NCBI GenBank assembly: GCA_028554755.1
Contig: JAPTOF010000005.1
Span: forward strand, 17,334,001-17,398,000
Reading direction: 5' to 3'
Length of the DNA: 64,000 nucleotides
DNA from: Cordia subcordata
Taxonomy: Eukaryota; Streptophyta; Magnoliopsida; Boraginales; Cordiaceae
Shown: positions 48,101-60,132 of the stretch, piece after piece
Position numbering within the stretch: position 1 is the stretch's first letter
Layout: each line of letters begins with the position of its first letter
Notes under the pieces: generated by a model
Databases searched by the model: none
Seen by the model: only the letters and a program-made list of their open reading frames with translations
What the model was told of the DNA's origin: nothing
Made by a program: the position numbers and the translations under genes

Positions 48101-48752
48101 CGTTTATGTGCAGTTTAAAGGTGTCCACATATACGTGTACTTGTGCTACTAGCATAGGAGAGTGAGGCTCTTTGCTGGAGTTTCTTTGATTTGGGTATTT
48201 GGGATTTTGTTGAAATCTTGTTTGACGACTTGGGGTTTGAGTTGAAATTGCATTTGGTGATCTGGGTATTATTTATTTATTTATTTTCCTAGAATTTTTC
48301 AAGAAATTGATTTGTGGGTTATGCTGGAGAAAGCAATTGCTGATCGTGGAGTTGCTTGGATATATTTTTTGTGATCATTGTTTGGCTTTGATAAAGATTC
48401 GGGTGATATGGGATTGAGTGTTATATCATGAATGTGAAAAGTTGAGCATTTTGTATAGAACTTGACTTACTGCTCTGCTGTTGTGCAAGTTTCAACTTTT
48501 TGCTGCCACCAGGTGAATTTTTGGTGTGAATTGTGTAAAAGTTTGAAACTTTTGGCATTTCTGATAGATAAAGTCTTGAACTTGGAATAGAAGAGTGATG
48601 GATACAAGTTCAGTTGGTCTAGTTAAAGAGATATTTCTTGGTTGATTGTAAATTCACTGTTGTAAGGTATATGTGAAGTTTATTCTTGAGTTAAAGACTT
48701 GGTGATGTCATGTTGGTAATGGTGATAGTATCTGATTTTGGATGTTTTGGAG
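48101..48752 (+). other. Putative promoter and 5' leader of the PERK gene
   Basis: The base composition becomes less AT-rich about 600 bases upstream of the PERK start, as expected of a leader. If transcribed unspliced it holds upstream ATGs, for example a 17-codon ORF starting at 48321. No splice sites or transcription start could be fixed from sequence alone. Confidence 0.35.
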
Positions 48753-51700
48753 ATGGCTAGTACATCTCCTCCTCCAGATTCTTCAGTCCCTGCTTCTCCT
48801 CCTCCTGCTGCTTCCAATAGTCCACCACCTGTGCCTTCCCCTTCCCCTCCTCCTCCTCCTCCTGTAGAGCAACCAATTCCTCCTCCACCAGATCCTCCTT
48901 CTTCTCAGCCTAATGATAGTTCACCCGGCGCCACGCCGCCTTTGCCATCTGCACCTCCTCCTGAATCACCTCCTATTACACCATCTCCTCCTCCTGCCTC
49001 ACCTCCACCAATGGCTTCTCCACCTCCTCCTATAACATCTCCGCCACCTCAATTTTCTCCTCCTCCTGCCTCCCCACCACCAATGGCTTCCCCACCTCCT
49101 CCTCCTATAACATCTCCACCTCCTCCTCCTATAACATCTCCACCTCCTCAATCTTCTCCTCCTCCTCTTCCTCCTCCTCCTCTTCCACCTGTTGTTCCAC
49201 CTCCTTCCTCGAGTTCTCCTCCTCCAACGCCATCAAGTCCCCCTCCAAGCTCACCTCCTCCACCATCTGATCCACCAGTTAGTCCACCCCCACCTTCATC
49301 AACCAATCCACCTCGTGTTTCACCTCCTCCTCCATCATCCACTCCTCCTACCAATTCGCCTCCACCACCGCAGCCGCCAAAGAGCGCGCCACCCCCAAGT
49401 GTCCCTCCAAAACCACCTGAGAGCTCTCCCCCACCACGATCTTCTGAGCCTCCTAGATCATCACCTCCACCATTGCCAGTGCCACCTCGAGGTTCACCTT
49501 CACCTCCATCTCCACCTTCTTCATCCAATCCTCCTCAAAGTTCACCTCCCTCACCAGGCTCGACTCCACCTCCTATTTCTTCTTCCCCTCCATCTCGTTC
49601 TCCGCCTTCCTCAAGTTCTCCTCCGAGGCCATCACCATCACCACCACAAGTGCCATCGCCTCCTTCACCTGGAACACGGCCATCTCCTTCTCCACCGTCT
49701 CCTTCCCTAGTTCCACCAGATGCTTCATCTACCAATACTTCAAATAGCAATGCACCAGACAGCTCAAATTCAACAGATGGAGGGGGCATTGGCAGCGGAG
49801 GAATATTAGCAATTGGTTTAGTACTTGGTTTCCTACTACTTGGTCTAATTGGAACAGCAGTTTGGTGCTTGTGTAAGCGCAAGAAGAAGGTTCCGCCACC
49901 CAGTGCAGGTTATATATTGCCAACTTCTCCAGGTTCTTCTCCAAAACCAGGTAATTTACTAGAAATTCAGTCAGCATTTCCGTTGTCTTTCCTTTTGCCG
50001 TTTCTATTCTTTCTGGTGTTACACTTTATTTGGCTTTGGCTAGTATTTTGTGCTTGCAAAAATGTAAGAAGAACTCTTTGTGCTCTGTACCTTTTCAATA
50101 ATGTGGAATCTCTCTTCAGAGTCAGAATTGTTGGAGGTGCAAGTATCAGCACCTAATGGTGGGAGTGGCCCTGGCCACGAGTCTGGTTCTTCAGCATCAG
50201 AACCTGGTGGATTGGGCAATTCAAGGTCCTGGTTCACCTATGGAGAACTAGCAGAGGCTACAAATGGATTTTCGCAGCAGAATCTATTGGGTGAGGGGGG
50301 CTTTGGTTCTGTCTACAGAGGACGTCTATCTGATGGGAGAGAGGTAGCAGTGAAGCAGCTTAAAGTTGGTGGGGGGCAGGGAGATCGAGAATTTAGAGCT
50401 GAAGTTGAAATCATTAGCCGTGTCCACCATCGACATTTGGTTTCACTAGTTGGTTTTTGCATTTCTGAGAACAGAAGGCTGCTTGTATATGACTACCTTC
50501 CTAACAACACACTTCACTTCCACCTTCATGGTAAATCGAGGTTTATGCTTTACTTTCATATTGCTTTCATCTTCATTGCAAATTTTCATTTTGGGGACTT
50601 CGTGGATGAGCGCAAGATGTTAAAAAACTGACTTTTGTTGTCATTCCTTCCTTTTCTAGGGAAAGGTAGGCCTGTACTGGACTGGGCAGCACGTGTAAAG
50701 ATTGCTGTTGGTGCAGCTCGTGGAATAGCTTATCTCCATGAAGACTGTACTGTTCTAAATCCCTCTTTTCTTTGTTTAAATATCTCACTTTTATTTCACA
50801 CGATCTTAATTGCCATGCCCACTCTTTAGTGCTCTCAAGAAAGTAGCAAGAGCAACAAGGAGGAGAAAGGAGAAGATAGGAAAAATAAAAAATAAAAAGA
50901 AAGAAAAAGTCATCAATATATACAATGAGATTGAAGAGAATGGATTGGATGATTGAAAGAATTGGTTGATATACTTGTAATTATGCCTTCCTGATGAAAA
51001 ATAGAAAGAAAAAGTGATCTATGTATGCAATAAAGGCACAGAGACTGGATTAGATGATTTTAATTATGCCTTCTCGATAATTACACTATAACTTAAATTT
51101 ATCATAAAGCGATAGGATGAAAGAATATCACTGTTTGTTTCTCAATTTACACTGGCAGCTCTGCACTTGGTATTCATCCTTTTATGATAGTGGCTTGCAC
51201 TTTGGACTATTGGGTTATCAATCTAACGAAGTGAATGGAAGTCACAACTATTTGGTATACCACTTTCTGGATTTTGGATGGTGCAAATCTGACCTAGGTT
51301 TTTGATATCTTAGTTCATCATTCTTTTACTTTATACTGTTATTCGCTAATCTACATTTCATAAATGTACAGGCCATCCTCGAATAATTCACAGAGATATC
51401 AAGTCATCAAATATCCTGCTAGATGACAACTTTGAGGCGCGGGTATGCCTAATTTTTGCTCTTGCTGTCTTTTCTTCTCACTAGAATTGCTTGTATAATT
51501 ACTATTTATTTTTCTCTTTACAGGTTTCAGATTTTGGACTTGCAAAATTGTTGCTAGATTCAAATACACATGTTACAACACGTGTCATGGGAACCTTCGG
51601 GTAGGCTGTCTATTTTGGTGTTTCACATGTTTTCTTTCCAGTTAGGTTTCAATGAAATCCCAAAGAAAGGGTGTTATTATATGTTGCCAGTTTGTTCAGA

Positions 51701-53157
51701 TTATGTTTATTTATAAACATTGAATTGACTGGATCAGATATATGGCTCCTGAATACGCATCAAGTGGAAAGTTGACTGATAAGTCTGATGTATTTTCTTT
51801 CGGAGTGGTGCTTCTAGAGCTAATTACTGGACGCAAGCCTGTGGATACAAATCAACCCCTGGGTGATGAGAGTCTTGTTGAGTGGGTAAGTTTTCTGTTA
51901 CTCTGTCAATTTTGTACTATGGTGTGCATGGATGATGGATCTCTTGATTAGAGTTTGATGTCTTGTGTCAACAAGTATGTTCTTAATCCTTCTGTAATTT
52001 TTTGAGAAGTCTATCAAACTAACACTGTTGGTATAGCATCAATATACAGATCTTGTTGGGAAATGATGCTAACTATTTAAGTAGTCCATTTTTTATGCTT
52101 GGCATTTGATTTTGTTTCTGTTTTCTCTTTTCTTATCAGATAAAATGTCAGACTTCTAGTTGCTTAGTACTAAATTGTATCTATCTATGAGTGTTTTAAC
52201 TTCTAGTAGCTTAGTACTAAATTGTATCTATCTATGAGTGTTTTAATAATTGAGTGCTTGGCTCTGAAATCAAACAGTAGCCTTATCAGGTATTTTACTG
52301 ATGTTCCTGAGATTTTAGCGCTGTTAACCTTAAGTAGAACATAAATCTTACTTTGCATTTTAAATCTTTTTTGATCGATGAATGCCCTTGGACGACGAAA
52401 ACATACTCTTTAGTTTTATCAATACAAATAATCTCGTCAATTGTGCTCCAAGTATTTGCTGATGAACCTTTCTTGTTTTGGCTTGTGAGATCACTTTGAT
52501 GGATCATGGGCCTTCAATCCATCTGTCTCATCTCCGTCCACAGCCTTGTGTTGCTTTAGAATATATAAACACATCTTGGCAATTGTTGGAAATAAGACGT
52601 CACTTTAGAATTATATGAACACCATCTTGGCAATTCTTGGAAATAACTACCCAATTCATTAAAACGTTATTCACATTCTAAGTTCCACCACCACGTATCT
52701 TTTTGATTTCTATGTCAGGCTCGGCCTTTGCTTAGCCATGCTCTTGATACAGAGGAATTTGAGGGATTGGTGGATCCAAGGCTTGAGAAAAATTATGTTG
52801 GGAGTGAAATGTTCCAAATGATTGAAGCTGCAGCAGCTTGTGTTAGGCATTCATCTGCAAAAAGGCCACGAATGATACAGGTAATGTTATTTCAATCAAT
52901 TACAACCTGTGAGATCCCCCTAACAAACTCGGGATATGCAGTTCATGTTTTCTGTTTATGCTTCACAGGTCGTGCGAGCATTTGATGTCATGTCAACCAT
53001 GGATCTTACAAACGGAATGAGAGTCGGTGAAAGTGAAATGTTTAACTCTGCGCAGCAATCTTCAGAAATAAGATTGTTCCGGAGAATGGCTTTTGGTGGT
53101 CAAAATATTAGCACAGATTTTTTCAGTCAAGGTAGCGCGAATGGTGAAGAAAGTTAA
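48753..53157 (+). CDS. PERK: Proline-rich extensin-like receptor kinase (PERK8/9/10/13 type)
   Basis: Exons 48753-49950, 50120-50530, 50660-50746, 51372-51442, 51524-51600, 51738-51885, 52719-52880 and 52969-53157 give 780 aa in frame. PERKs sit in the plasma membrane with a wall-facing Pro-rich domain and are linked to wall sensing, root-hair and pollen-tube growth. Residues 1-330 are Ser/Pro repeats (many SPPP and SPPPP, including tandem [10 protein letters not shown]). As usual for PERKs there is no clear signal peptide. A transmembrane helix ([20 protein letters not shown], about 350-369) is followed by CKRKKK. The kinase holds [18 protein letters not shown] (Lys478), HRDIKSSN (Asp574), DFGLAKLL (Asp592) and YMAPEY (about 616), so it looks active; HRD marks an RD kinase. 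The C-tail has ITDNGM-like [20 protein letters not shown] and [11 protein letters not shown], as in PERK8/10. The start is the ATG at 48753; the frame extends upstream only through TTG codons. Confidence 0.93.
52152..52245 (+). repeat. 47-bp tandem repeat in PERK intron 6
   Basis: The unit starting ACTTCTAGTTGCTTAGTAC occurs twice, at 52152 and 52199, with one or two changes. The units are nearly identical, so the duplication is recent. Confidence 0.8.
52555..52648 (+). repeat. Second short tandem repeat in PERK intron 6
   Basis: 'ttagaatatataaacacatcttggcaattgttggaaata' and 'ttagaattatatgaacaccatcttggcaattcttggaaata' lie side by side, about 47 bases apart. Confidence 0.75.
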
Positions 53158-53165
53158 AGGATTAG

Positions 53166-53277
53166 ATATAAATGTGTCGACAACATTCCGGGGGTTTTGC
53201 CACGGAATTGAACCTGTTCATATATAAATGTGTCGACAACATTCCGGGGGTTTCGCCATGGAACCGAACCTGTTCAC
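53166..53277 (+). repeat. 56-bp tandem repeat in the PERK 3' UTR
   Basis: ATATAAATGTGTCGACAACA starts a unit at 53166 and again at 53222. The repeat includes CATTCCGGGGGTTT and GAACCTGTTCA, with a few substitutions between units. It begins 9 bases after the stop codon, so it is in the mRNA. Confidence 0.85.
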
Positions 53278-53469
53278 ATACACACATAGCAGGTTAGCTG
53301 AGAGCTACTGATCTTTCTTCTGCCGGTCGGTTTCTGCATCGAGGTAGATCTCAACTCCCTGGTTGGATTTTGTAACTAGGCTTTTTTTCAGCTTGTATAC
53401 ATGTATTATGCATTTTGTGGCAATTTTTTCCTGTAAATAGATGCCATTCTTTCTTCAATCATAAGCTTC

Positions 53470-53475
53470 AATAAA
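53470..53475 (+). terminator. Probable poly(A) signal of the PERK gene
   Basis: AATAAA 313 bases after the PERK stop codon, in a U-rich context. A canonical plant near-upstream element; the cleavage site itself is not visible. Confidence 0.45.
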
Positions 53476-53479
53476 TTTT

Positions 53480-56071
53480 ATCCTGTATACTAACTTTCTT
53501 TCTTATGATAGTTGATACGATAGCTTCGGTCAATGTGTTCTTTTTGTTGTCCAGAAGACTTGTAAAAATAGAGAATAATGAGAGTATGCTTCACTCCACT
53601 GGGGTTGTGACATGTTTTGAACTCTTAACGAAGCATGTCTTTACCAAGATCTGGGAAGCACTTGAGATCCATAACAAGAATGATGGATTCACTGGGAGGC
53701 TAAGGGGGGCTTACTTTTGAAGAAACAGCGAGGATTTTCAAGTAGGAGAGTCAGCTTTACTATACAATATGGTGCAATTCAACGACATTTACACGTGTAA
53801 ATAGATGTATCGCAAGACTGAAAAAAAAAAGAAAAAAAATCAACTACGTGATAGTATTCGAGCTTGCATATGTGACATGATATACCGTATAAACAAATTA
53901 CATGCGACACGAAAGGTGTTTCGGCTAAGTGTAGATTTTATTATAATCAACATTAAGCTTAGTCAATGGATTCAAAATATTAAATCTTATATTGATAATG
54001 ATAACGATCGGGATGTCAAACAAAACATATCCATGATGTAAGATAAAAGTAGAATACAACATAGCCACACATACAATATGGAAATACTTTTTGAAATTTA
54101 GTTGAATAAATCTTTTTTTATCTTTTTTTTTTTTTTGGTTTTTTTTTATTTGGAGAAGAACGATTTGCCAAGGGGTCAAAATCAAGCACGCATTTTCCAG
54201 GCACCATCGAGTTGTTCCCATTTGCTGCAAATTCACAATCATCGGTTGGTGGGTAGCGTTTAGCGAGAAGAATGTTTTGTAGCCAATGGCCTTATTTAAA
54301 GAAGTGGCACGTGGTCTCTAGGGTGGAGAGAATCTAAACATTAACTTCTTGTTCACATTATCAGATAAACCAACACGTGGAACAACTTATTTTGACCATT
54401 GTCTGATTCAGCCAAACCACAACAACAAAAAAAAAAAAATGGATCGTGACTTGTTATGATTAAACGATTTATATGTTAAAACGATAAAAATAATATCAGA
54501 TTTTAATATATTAGCTTCGAGAATACATAATAACTTTGACACATTGACATTTGAGAATGCACTATGGCCTAATATAACAGGTTTTTGGAGAGTTAACGTA
54601 ATTGACATATTAGTATTTCGTTAGATAACAAATACAAAGAAATTTTAAAGCATAATGCATGATGTTACATGGTAAAGTTTATAACACTAACTACAAACGA
54701 ATTCTTGTATACTGTTCTTCTTGGATGAACATGATTATTTTAATACTTTGAATAATGATGCATAAATTAAAATTGAAGGATAAAATGCCCCGGATTAGCT
54801 TGTAGTTTGTCCATGTTGCATCATTATGAGGAAATTCTAGAATGTAAAGGAGAATTAAGGATGGACTTTGATAATATATATGTATGAGTTAAGGGATGAA
54901 CATGATTTGGTTTGGTTTATATAAAAATATATTTAAATTTTACAAGAAAAATAAAAAATAGATGTGCCTAATAATTTGGAAAAAAACAATATCAAATAGT
55001 AGATCAATTTTGATTTACTATCCATATTACAAGTTTGACTGACATATACATAAAATTAGGCTGAACGTGGTTCGGTTTGATTTGATTTTATTTTGGACTT
55101 ATTTTAAATTAAACCAAACCAGTAGGTTTTCATTTAAAACTAACCAATTGGTTTTGAAGCATAAAAAGTACCCAATTTGTTGGGTTGGTTTCAATTGGTC
55201 TCGTCTGTTTAATCAAACAAGGGCGGAGCTAGGACCTGATGGCCGATGGAGGCACATTTATGCATAAATTTTTGTGTAAACTAAAAAAATAATTTAGTAA
55301 ATTTACATAATTAATATAATAATAATATCTTATTGCACACAAGAAATATGAATAAATAACTATCTTCATTATAAATAGAGCCATATTTAATAATTATTTT
55401 AAGATCATTGAATAATCAACTTAATATTGTGTTATACTGTTATTAAATATATCTCTCTTCGAGAAATGAAAAAATTAGTTATTGTATTACTTTGTTTTGT
55501 TTTCCTCTCCTTTCAATGTTATTTGCTCTCTCTAATTTTTAATCATTTTTAACTTTTTCGCTTTTTATGATATATCATATTATAATTTACATTTTTTTAA
55601 TCACTCATCATGATTACGAGCAGCATGCTCTCATCAAGGGGATGCAACGTTCTCTGCCTTCATTATTAGTCTCTCAATACCACAAAAAGAAAAAGAAAAA
55701 TTAATAATCTTTTTCCGAAAAAGTCAAGACGATACTTGTGTATATCCGTCACTTATAGGTGCTTCCACCTGATCAAACTATATTCACCTTTAAGTACGAC
55801 GCACTTTAAGCAAATCACGAAAAATTTTATCTATTTTTACCTTTTCTTAAACGATGAGTCGTTCATTTTTCTTTTTCTTTCTTTCTTTCTTTTTTTTCTT
55901 CCCCCCACAAGTCATGCCAAAATCAAAGGTAAACGCTATGAAAGTATCAAACTCTCATGGGAAGAAGTCACATGTATGTGGATAACAAACCAACCATTTT
56001 GGAGTGATAATTAGGGGGCGTTTCATGTCATTCTCTTTGCTCTGCACCATCTCATCATCACCACCACCACC
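53480..56071. other. Intergenic region between PERK and the CML gene
   Basis: No gene is called. A 71-codon frame at 53505-53720 shows no domain. A less AT-rich island at about 54130-54380 has two G-boxes (54308-54313 and 54374-54379). It also has a minus-strand open stretch with a protein-like composition (see findings). At about 55221 the sequence gggcggagctaggacc resembles the end of the element at 8103. Just upstream of the CML gene is a pyrimidine-rich tract (55858-55905). Confidence 0.4.
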
Positions 56072-56554
56072 ATGTCTAAGCTCGGATCAGATCAACTTCA
56101 ACAGCTCAGAGAAATCTTCAAGCGCTTCGACATGGACAGCGATGGCAGCCTAACCCTACTCGAGCTCGCGGCTCTTCTGAGATCTCTAGGCCTCAAGCCC
56201 CAGGGTGACCAACTCCACACCTTGTTATCCCACATCGACTCCAACGGCAACGGCTCCATTGAATTCGACGAATTGGTCGACGCCATATTGCCTGACATGA
56301 ATGAGCAAGTGTTCATCAATCAGGAGCAGCTCATGCAAATTTTCACCTCGCTCGATCGCGACGGCAACGGTTTCATAACTCCGGCCGAGCTCGCCGGACA
56401 GATGGCCAAAATGGGACATTCCTTGACGTACCGGGAGTTGTCGGAGATGATCCGTGAGGCGGACACGAATGGCGATGGTCTCATAAGTTTCAATGAGTTT
56501 GCCAACATCTTGGGAAGATCTGCAGCTGATTCTCTTGGCCTTAAATTGTCCTGA
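56072..56554 (+). CDS. CML15: Calmodulin-like protein with four EF-hands (CML15/CML16 type)
   Basis: An intronless 160-residue protein. Four EF-hand loops at residues 20-31 (DMDSDGSLTLLE), 56-67 (DSNGNGSIEFDE), 95-106 (DRDGNGFITPAE) and 131-142 (DTNGDGLISFNE) each have Asp at 1, Gly at 6 and Glu at 12, so all four should bind Ca2+. The inter-loop sequence (ELAALLRSLGLKPQGDQ, AKMGHSLTYRELSEMI) and the C-terminus ...DSLGLKLS match the Arabidopsis CML15/CML16 group as I know it; which of the two is the closer relative is not decided. These proteins act as Ca2+ sensors that change target binding on Ca2+ loading. There is no transit peptide or N-terminal myristoylation signal (it starts MSKLG). 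The coding part is clearly GC-richer than its surroundings. The ATG follows a CACCACCACC tract. Confidence 0.95.
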   Translation: MSKLGSDQLQQLREIFKRFDMDSDGSLTLLELAALLRSLGLKPQGDQLHTLLSHIDSNGNGSIEFDELVDAILPDMNEQVFINQEQLMQIFTSLDRDGNGFITPAELAGQMAKMGHSLTYRELSEMIREADTNGDGLISFNEFANILGRSAADSLGLKLS

Positions 56555-57764
56555 GAAATCAACGGTTTTTGTGGTGTGTTTGATCAACATCGTTGTTTGT
56601 GGACGATGAATGCAGATTATATGGATTTGTCTGTGACATTTTTGATAGTTTTTACCTGTTTGAGGTGGAATTAGAAGGATAGAAAAAGGTGAGACAATTC
56701 GTAAAAGAATTATAACAAGGGTAAATTACACAGGTTGTCCTTTATTTTGGTCACCCGTGACAATTTTACGATTTATTTTTTGTTTGTGACAAATTAGTCC
56801 CTCATCTAACATATTTGTGGCGCCGCCCAACTCGATTTTTCGTTTAAAGATTTTGTTAAATTCTGATGGTAATCGCAATTTCGGATGATATTAGTCTTGG
56901 CAAAAAGAACAATATTGCCATTCATGTAAGGTGCATGCAATACTTAACAGAATTTTTCAATAGAAAATTGAATTGGAACTAATGGCGGCAACACAAGTAT
57001 ATATGTTATGTAAGAGACTGATTTGTCACACCTAAAAGACAAAAAAGATATTATTATAAATGACAAAGATAAGGACCATTCATGTAATTAACTCTAATGA
57101 TAACACTGGCTTTGGTTTTAATGTACTAGGAAAAAAATAAAAAGACCTCTCTGTGTATATATTCTTGAAGATTTTTGCAACTTATTCTGGCATATCAGAC
57201 ATCAATGCAAATGATTAATTGGAGAAGGGGGAATAAACACAAACATTGACTCCTTAATCATTGATCAGTTGTTGTAGCTTCATTCAGTAAATTATATATT
57301 GTGGGCTTGATTTATTTGAAAGGCATAGGACACTTTATCTTATATAATGGTTAGACTGTTGCTGCAGAAGGAGATGTATTGCAATTGTTGATAGTTGATA
57401 CATAAAATACAAAAGGTCATCTTTGTACCATTTTAGGACATTTATAAGTTATTCCGTTCATTAATTGTTGTAATGTTTTATTTCGATGGAAGAAATATCA
57501 TAATTTCTATGCTTGATTTACAAGTGAATGTTATAAACTTAAATGGACAACATTAGTCTTCCACTCTTGGAGTTACATGCTATACGTCTTTGACAAAATT
57601 AGTATTATATCATAAATTAATCAATCTCAACCATGTATTTTTGAAAATTTAATTTAATCCCATCCCCCTTCATATTGCCTTTTCATTTCCTTTTTTTTTC
57701 CCCTTTATTTTATCTCAATTTCAATCTTCCAACGTGATAGGAAGGAATAAAATTTTACCCCTTA
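56555..57764. other. CML 3' flank and intergenic DNA
   Basis: The first 100-200 bases are probably the 3' UTR. Further on (about 56725-57090) the 'aattacacaggttgtcctttattttgg...' and 'taaggaccattcatgtaattaac' segments face each other in inverted orientation, like a decayed fold-back element. No gene is seen. Confidence 0.35.
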
Positions 57765-58486
57765 GGCTCTATTTGTTTGCGAGAAAATAACTTGTTGACG
57801 GAAAATGTTTTTCTAGAAAACTATTTTCTTGAAAATTAGAAAATTTTCTCATGTTTAGTTGCCACACTAGAAGACATTTTTTGGTGTTTGTTATCAATAG
57901 GAAATTTTTACAAATAAAATATATTTTGCCATTAGAAACATATTATTTAAGTTTAAAAATGAAATTTTTAATTTTTTGAATTTAAATTTAAAATTTTAAT
58001 TTCATTTTCTCTATTTTTAAATTTTTATTTTTAAATTTTTTATTTTTAATTCTTTATTTTAAAATTTTTAATTTTGTTAATATTTTATTTTTGAATTTTA
58101 TTTTCATTCTTTAATTTTCTCTTTTTTCTAATTTTCAAGTTTTTCTTTTTTTAATTTTAAATCTTTAAATTTTTATCTTATTTTTATTTTTTAATTATTC
58201 AAATTTTTATATTTAAATTTTTAATTTTTTTTACTTTTTATAATTTTCAAAATTTTAATTTTTTAATAGGGTAGGAGTAGGAGTACGGGTAGGGGTAGGG
58301 ATGTAGTTGGGGGGTGAGGAGTGGGGTAAGAGTAGGCCTAATGGAAGAGAAAATGAGAGAGTTACTTTTAAGAAAATGTTTTCTTCTCCTTGACCATATA
58401 AAACATTTTTTTTCATTTATAATTAAGTTTTCCGTTGATTGAAAAATGTTTTCCGATTGACTTATTTTCTGATGCTACCAAACATC
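57765..58486. mobile_element. Inverted-repeat element with A/T core and G-rich tract
   Basis: The left arm (ggctctatttgtttgcgaga, aaataacttgttgacggaaa) is matched in reverse complement by the right arm (gatgtttggtagcatcagaa, aataagtcaatcggaaaaca), with extension over about 60 bases. The centre (57945-58260) is nearly pure A/T, followed by a G-rich tract. Non-coding; the superfamily is unclear. Confidence 0.5.
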
Positions 58487-59864
58487 AAAAAATTAGAAAA
58501 ATATTTACTTTCAGATTTTTACTCCTAAAATTGAAAATTGAACTGTCCGTTTCAATTTTTAAAATTGAAACCATGATGATCAAACCACTCTAAGAATCAT
58601 CAATTTATGGTCGATTCTATTCAGCCTAAATATTTTTTTCCCAATTTTTTTTGCTATTTTATGTTCAGCTCTAAAGTTTAAGAATATGTTTTGGGCTATG
58701 ATAATCATTTGTCCGTTTTCTGATTTACCTATTGGGTCAATGTAACAAAAATTGGGCCTCATAATGTTGGATTGGATATGCACAGTTGCATACCCACAAA
58801 CACATACATATATATTAACTCCTGGCCGTCTTTTCCTATTATGAACTCACGTATAACTTTTCCTGAAATAATAAGAATATGTCATTGGTAAAGAACAGAA
58901 AAGTGTTAGATTTTTAAGAAAGGGAACATATTTATTTAAAACACATGTTTTTTGAATTTTGGGTTGTTTTTCTTAGCCAATGTAACTTGTAATTATTTAT
59001 CAGGAACTAGCTTTGAATTCTATAAACAAGAATTGTAAAATATTGTTTGGAATGTTGTTCTTTCCTTCTAAACAATGTTGTATATAATAGAATGCAAGAC
59101 CTGGTAAGATGGAACATACTGGACTATCCACTTGGTTATATATAGGGTGAACTAAAAACATTTAAATGGAGTAATCTATTACATTTTAAACCAAGACAAA
59201 ACCTTTGCTCAAAATATTATGGGCAACAAATCAACTATTAAAAAATATTGTGCACTACTTAATACTATAGTCAGAATGGTAAACAACATTCATAATTCAT
59301 ATGAAACAAAGTGCTACCAAAAAATTGAACTTTAATTCATATAAATTTTATTAAATATTTAGAAGCAAAATTAGTAACAAAGAGAGACTATTGGGGTTAG
59401 ATAGTACTAATGATTTTAAATTGTCAATGTTTTAGTTCACCAGACGTGTAACAGTAACTTACTCTTAACAAGTTAGTTAATTTAATTTTCATTAAACTAA
59501 CTAACAGTCTTTTCAGTGTACAAATGTTTCTAATCATTCAGTAGAAACATAGCAAAATAAATTTGATACGTCCGCTAAACACTCCTACCCTCATATTCGA
59601 CTTATCAACATTTTTTAATATCATTGTTTGACCTATCAACATTTTCTAAATAGTAAACGACATTATATTTTTTTCTCTTTAGTAAAAGATATTTAAATTG
59701 CCAATAAATAGATGTAGAATTTTTGTTGAAAAAGGAAAAGATGTTGAGGCGGTGAAAAAAAAGAAGAAGAAAATAAAAAAGAGAATAGAAGGACTTGCAA
59801 ATTTTAATAATTTTTAACTTTGTCAAGTTTTATGTGTTTTGACTAAGAGAAATTAGTCTTATAG
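58487..59864. other. Gene-free intergenic DNA
   Basis: AT-rich sequence without recognisable exons, RNA genes or element ends. Short minus-strand open frames (58580-58783, 59605-59826) have AT-driven composition only. Confidence 0.4.
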
Positions 59865-60132
59865 AAAATTTGACTAATATAAATCCTTATCGGCTTAACT
59901 TGAAATTATGTGCCAAACTAATGACAAAAGTCAATTTTAAGCCAAATTAGCAACTATAATTGTACAATTGGCTAGTTTAACTAGCATAAGTAAATGTAAA
60001 ATTTGACTAATACAAATCCTTATTGGCTTAGCTTGAAATTATTTGCCAAACCAATGACAAAAGTCAATTTTAAGCCAAATTAGCAACTGTAATTGTACAA
60101 TTGGCTAGTTTAACTAGCATAAGCAAATGTAA
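59865..60132 (+). repeat. Two-unit tandem repeat, 133 bp
   Basis: Starting AAAATTTGACTAATA, the unit occurs at 59865 and 59998 and differs at only a few positions (for example tatcggcttaac versus tattggcttagc). Each unit ends in ttggctagtttaactagcat, which contains the palindrome GCTAGTTTAACTAGC. Confidence 0.85.

Noticed and set aside
48738..48752. Upstream TTG start for PERK
   Set aside because: Non-ATG codon; the ATG at 48753 is the first in frame.
49148..49528. Glycine-rich and other frames opposite or beside the PERK proline-rich exon
   Set aside because: They are shadows of CCT/CCA-rich codons read on the other strand or in another frame. The PERK frame alone joins to the kinase exons.
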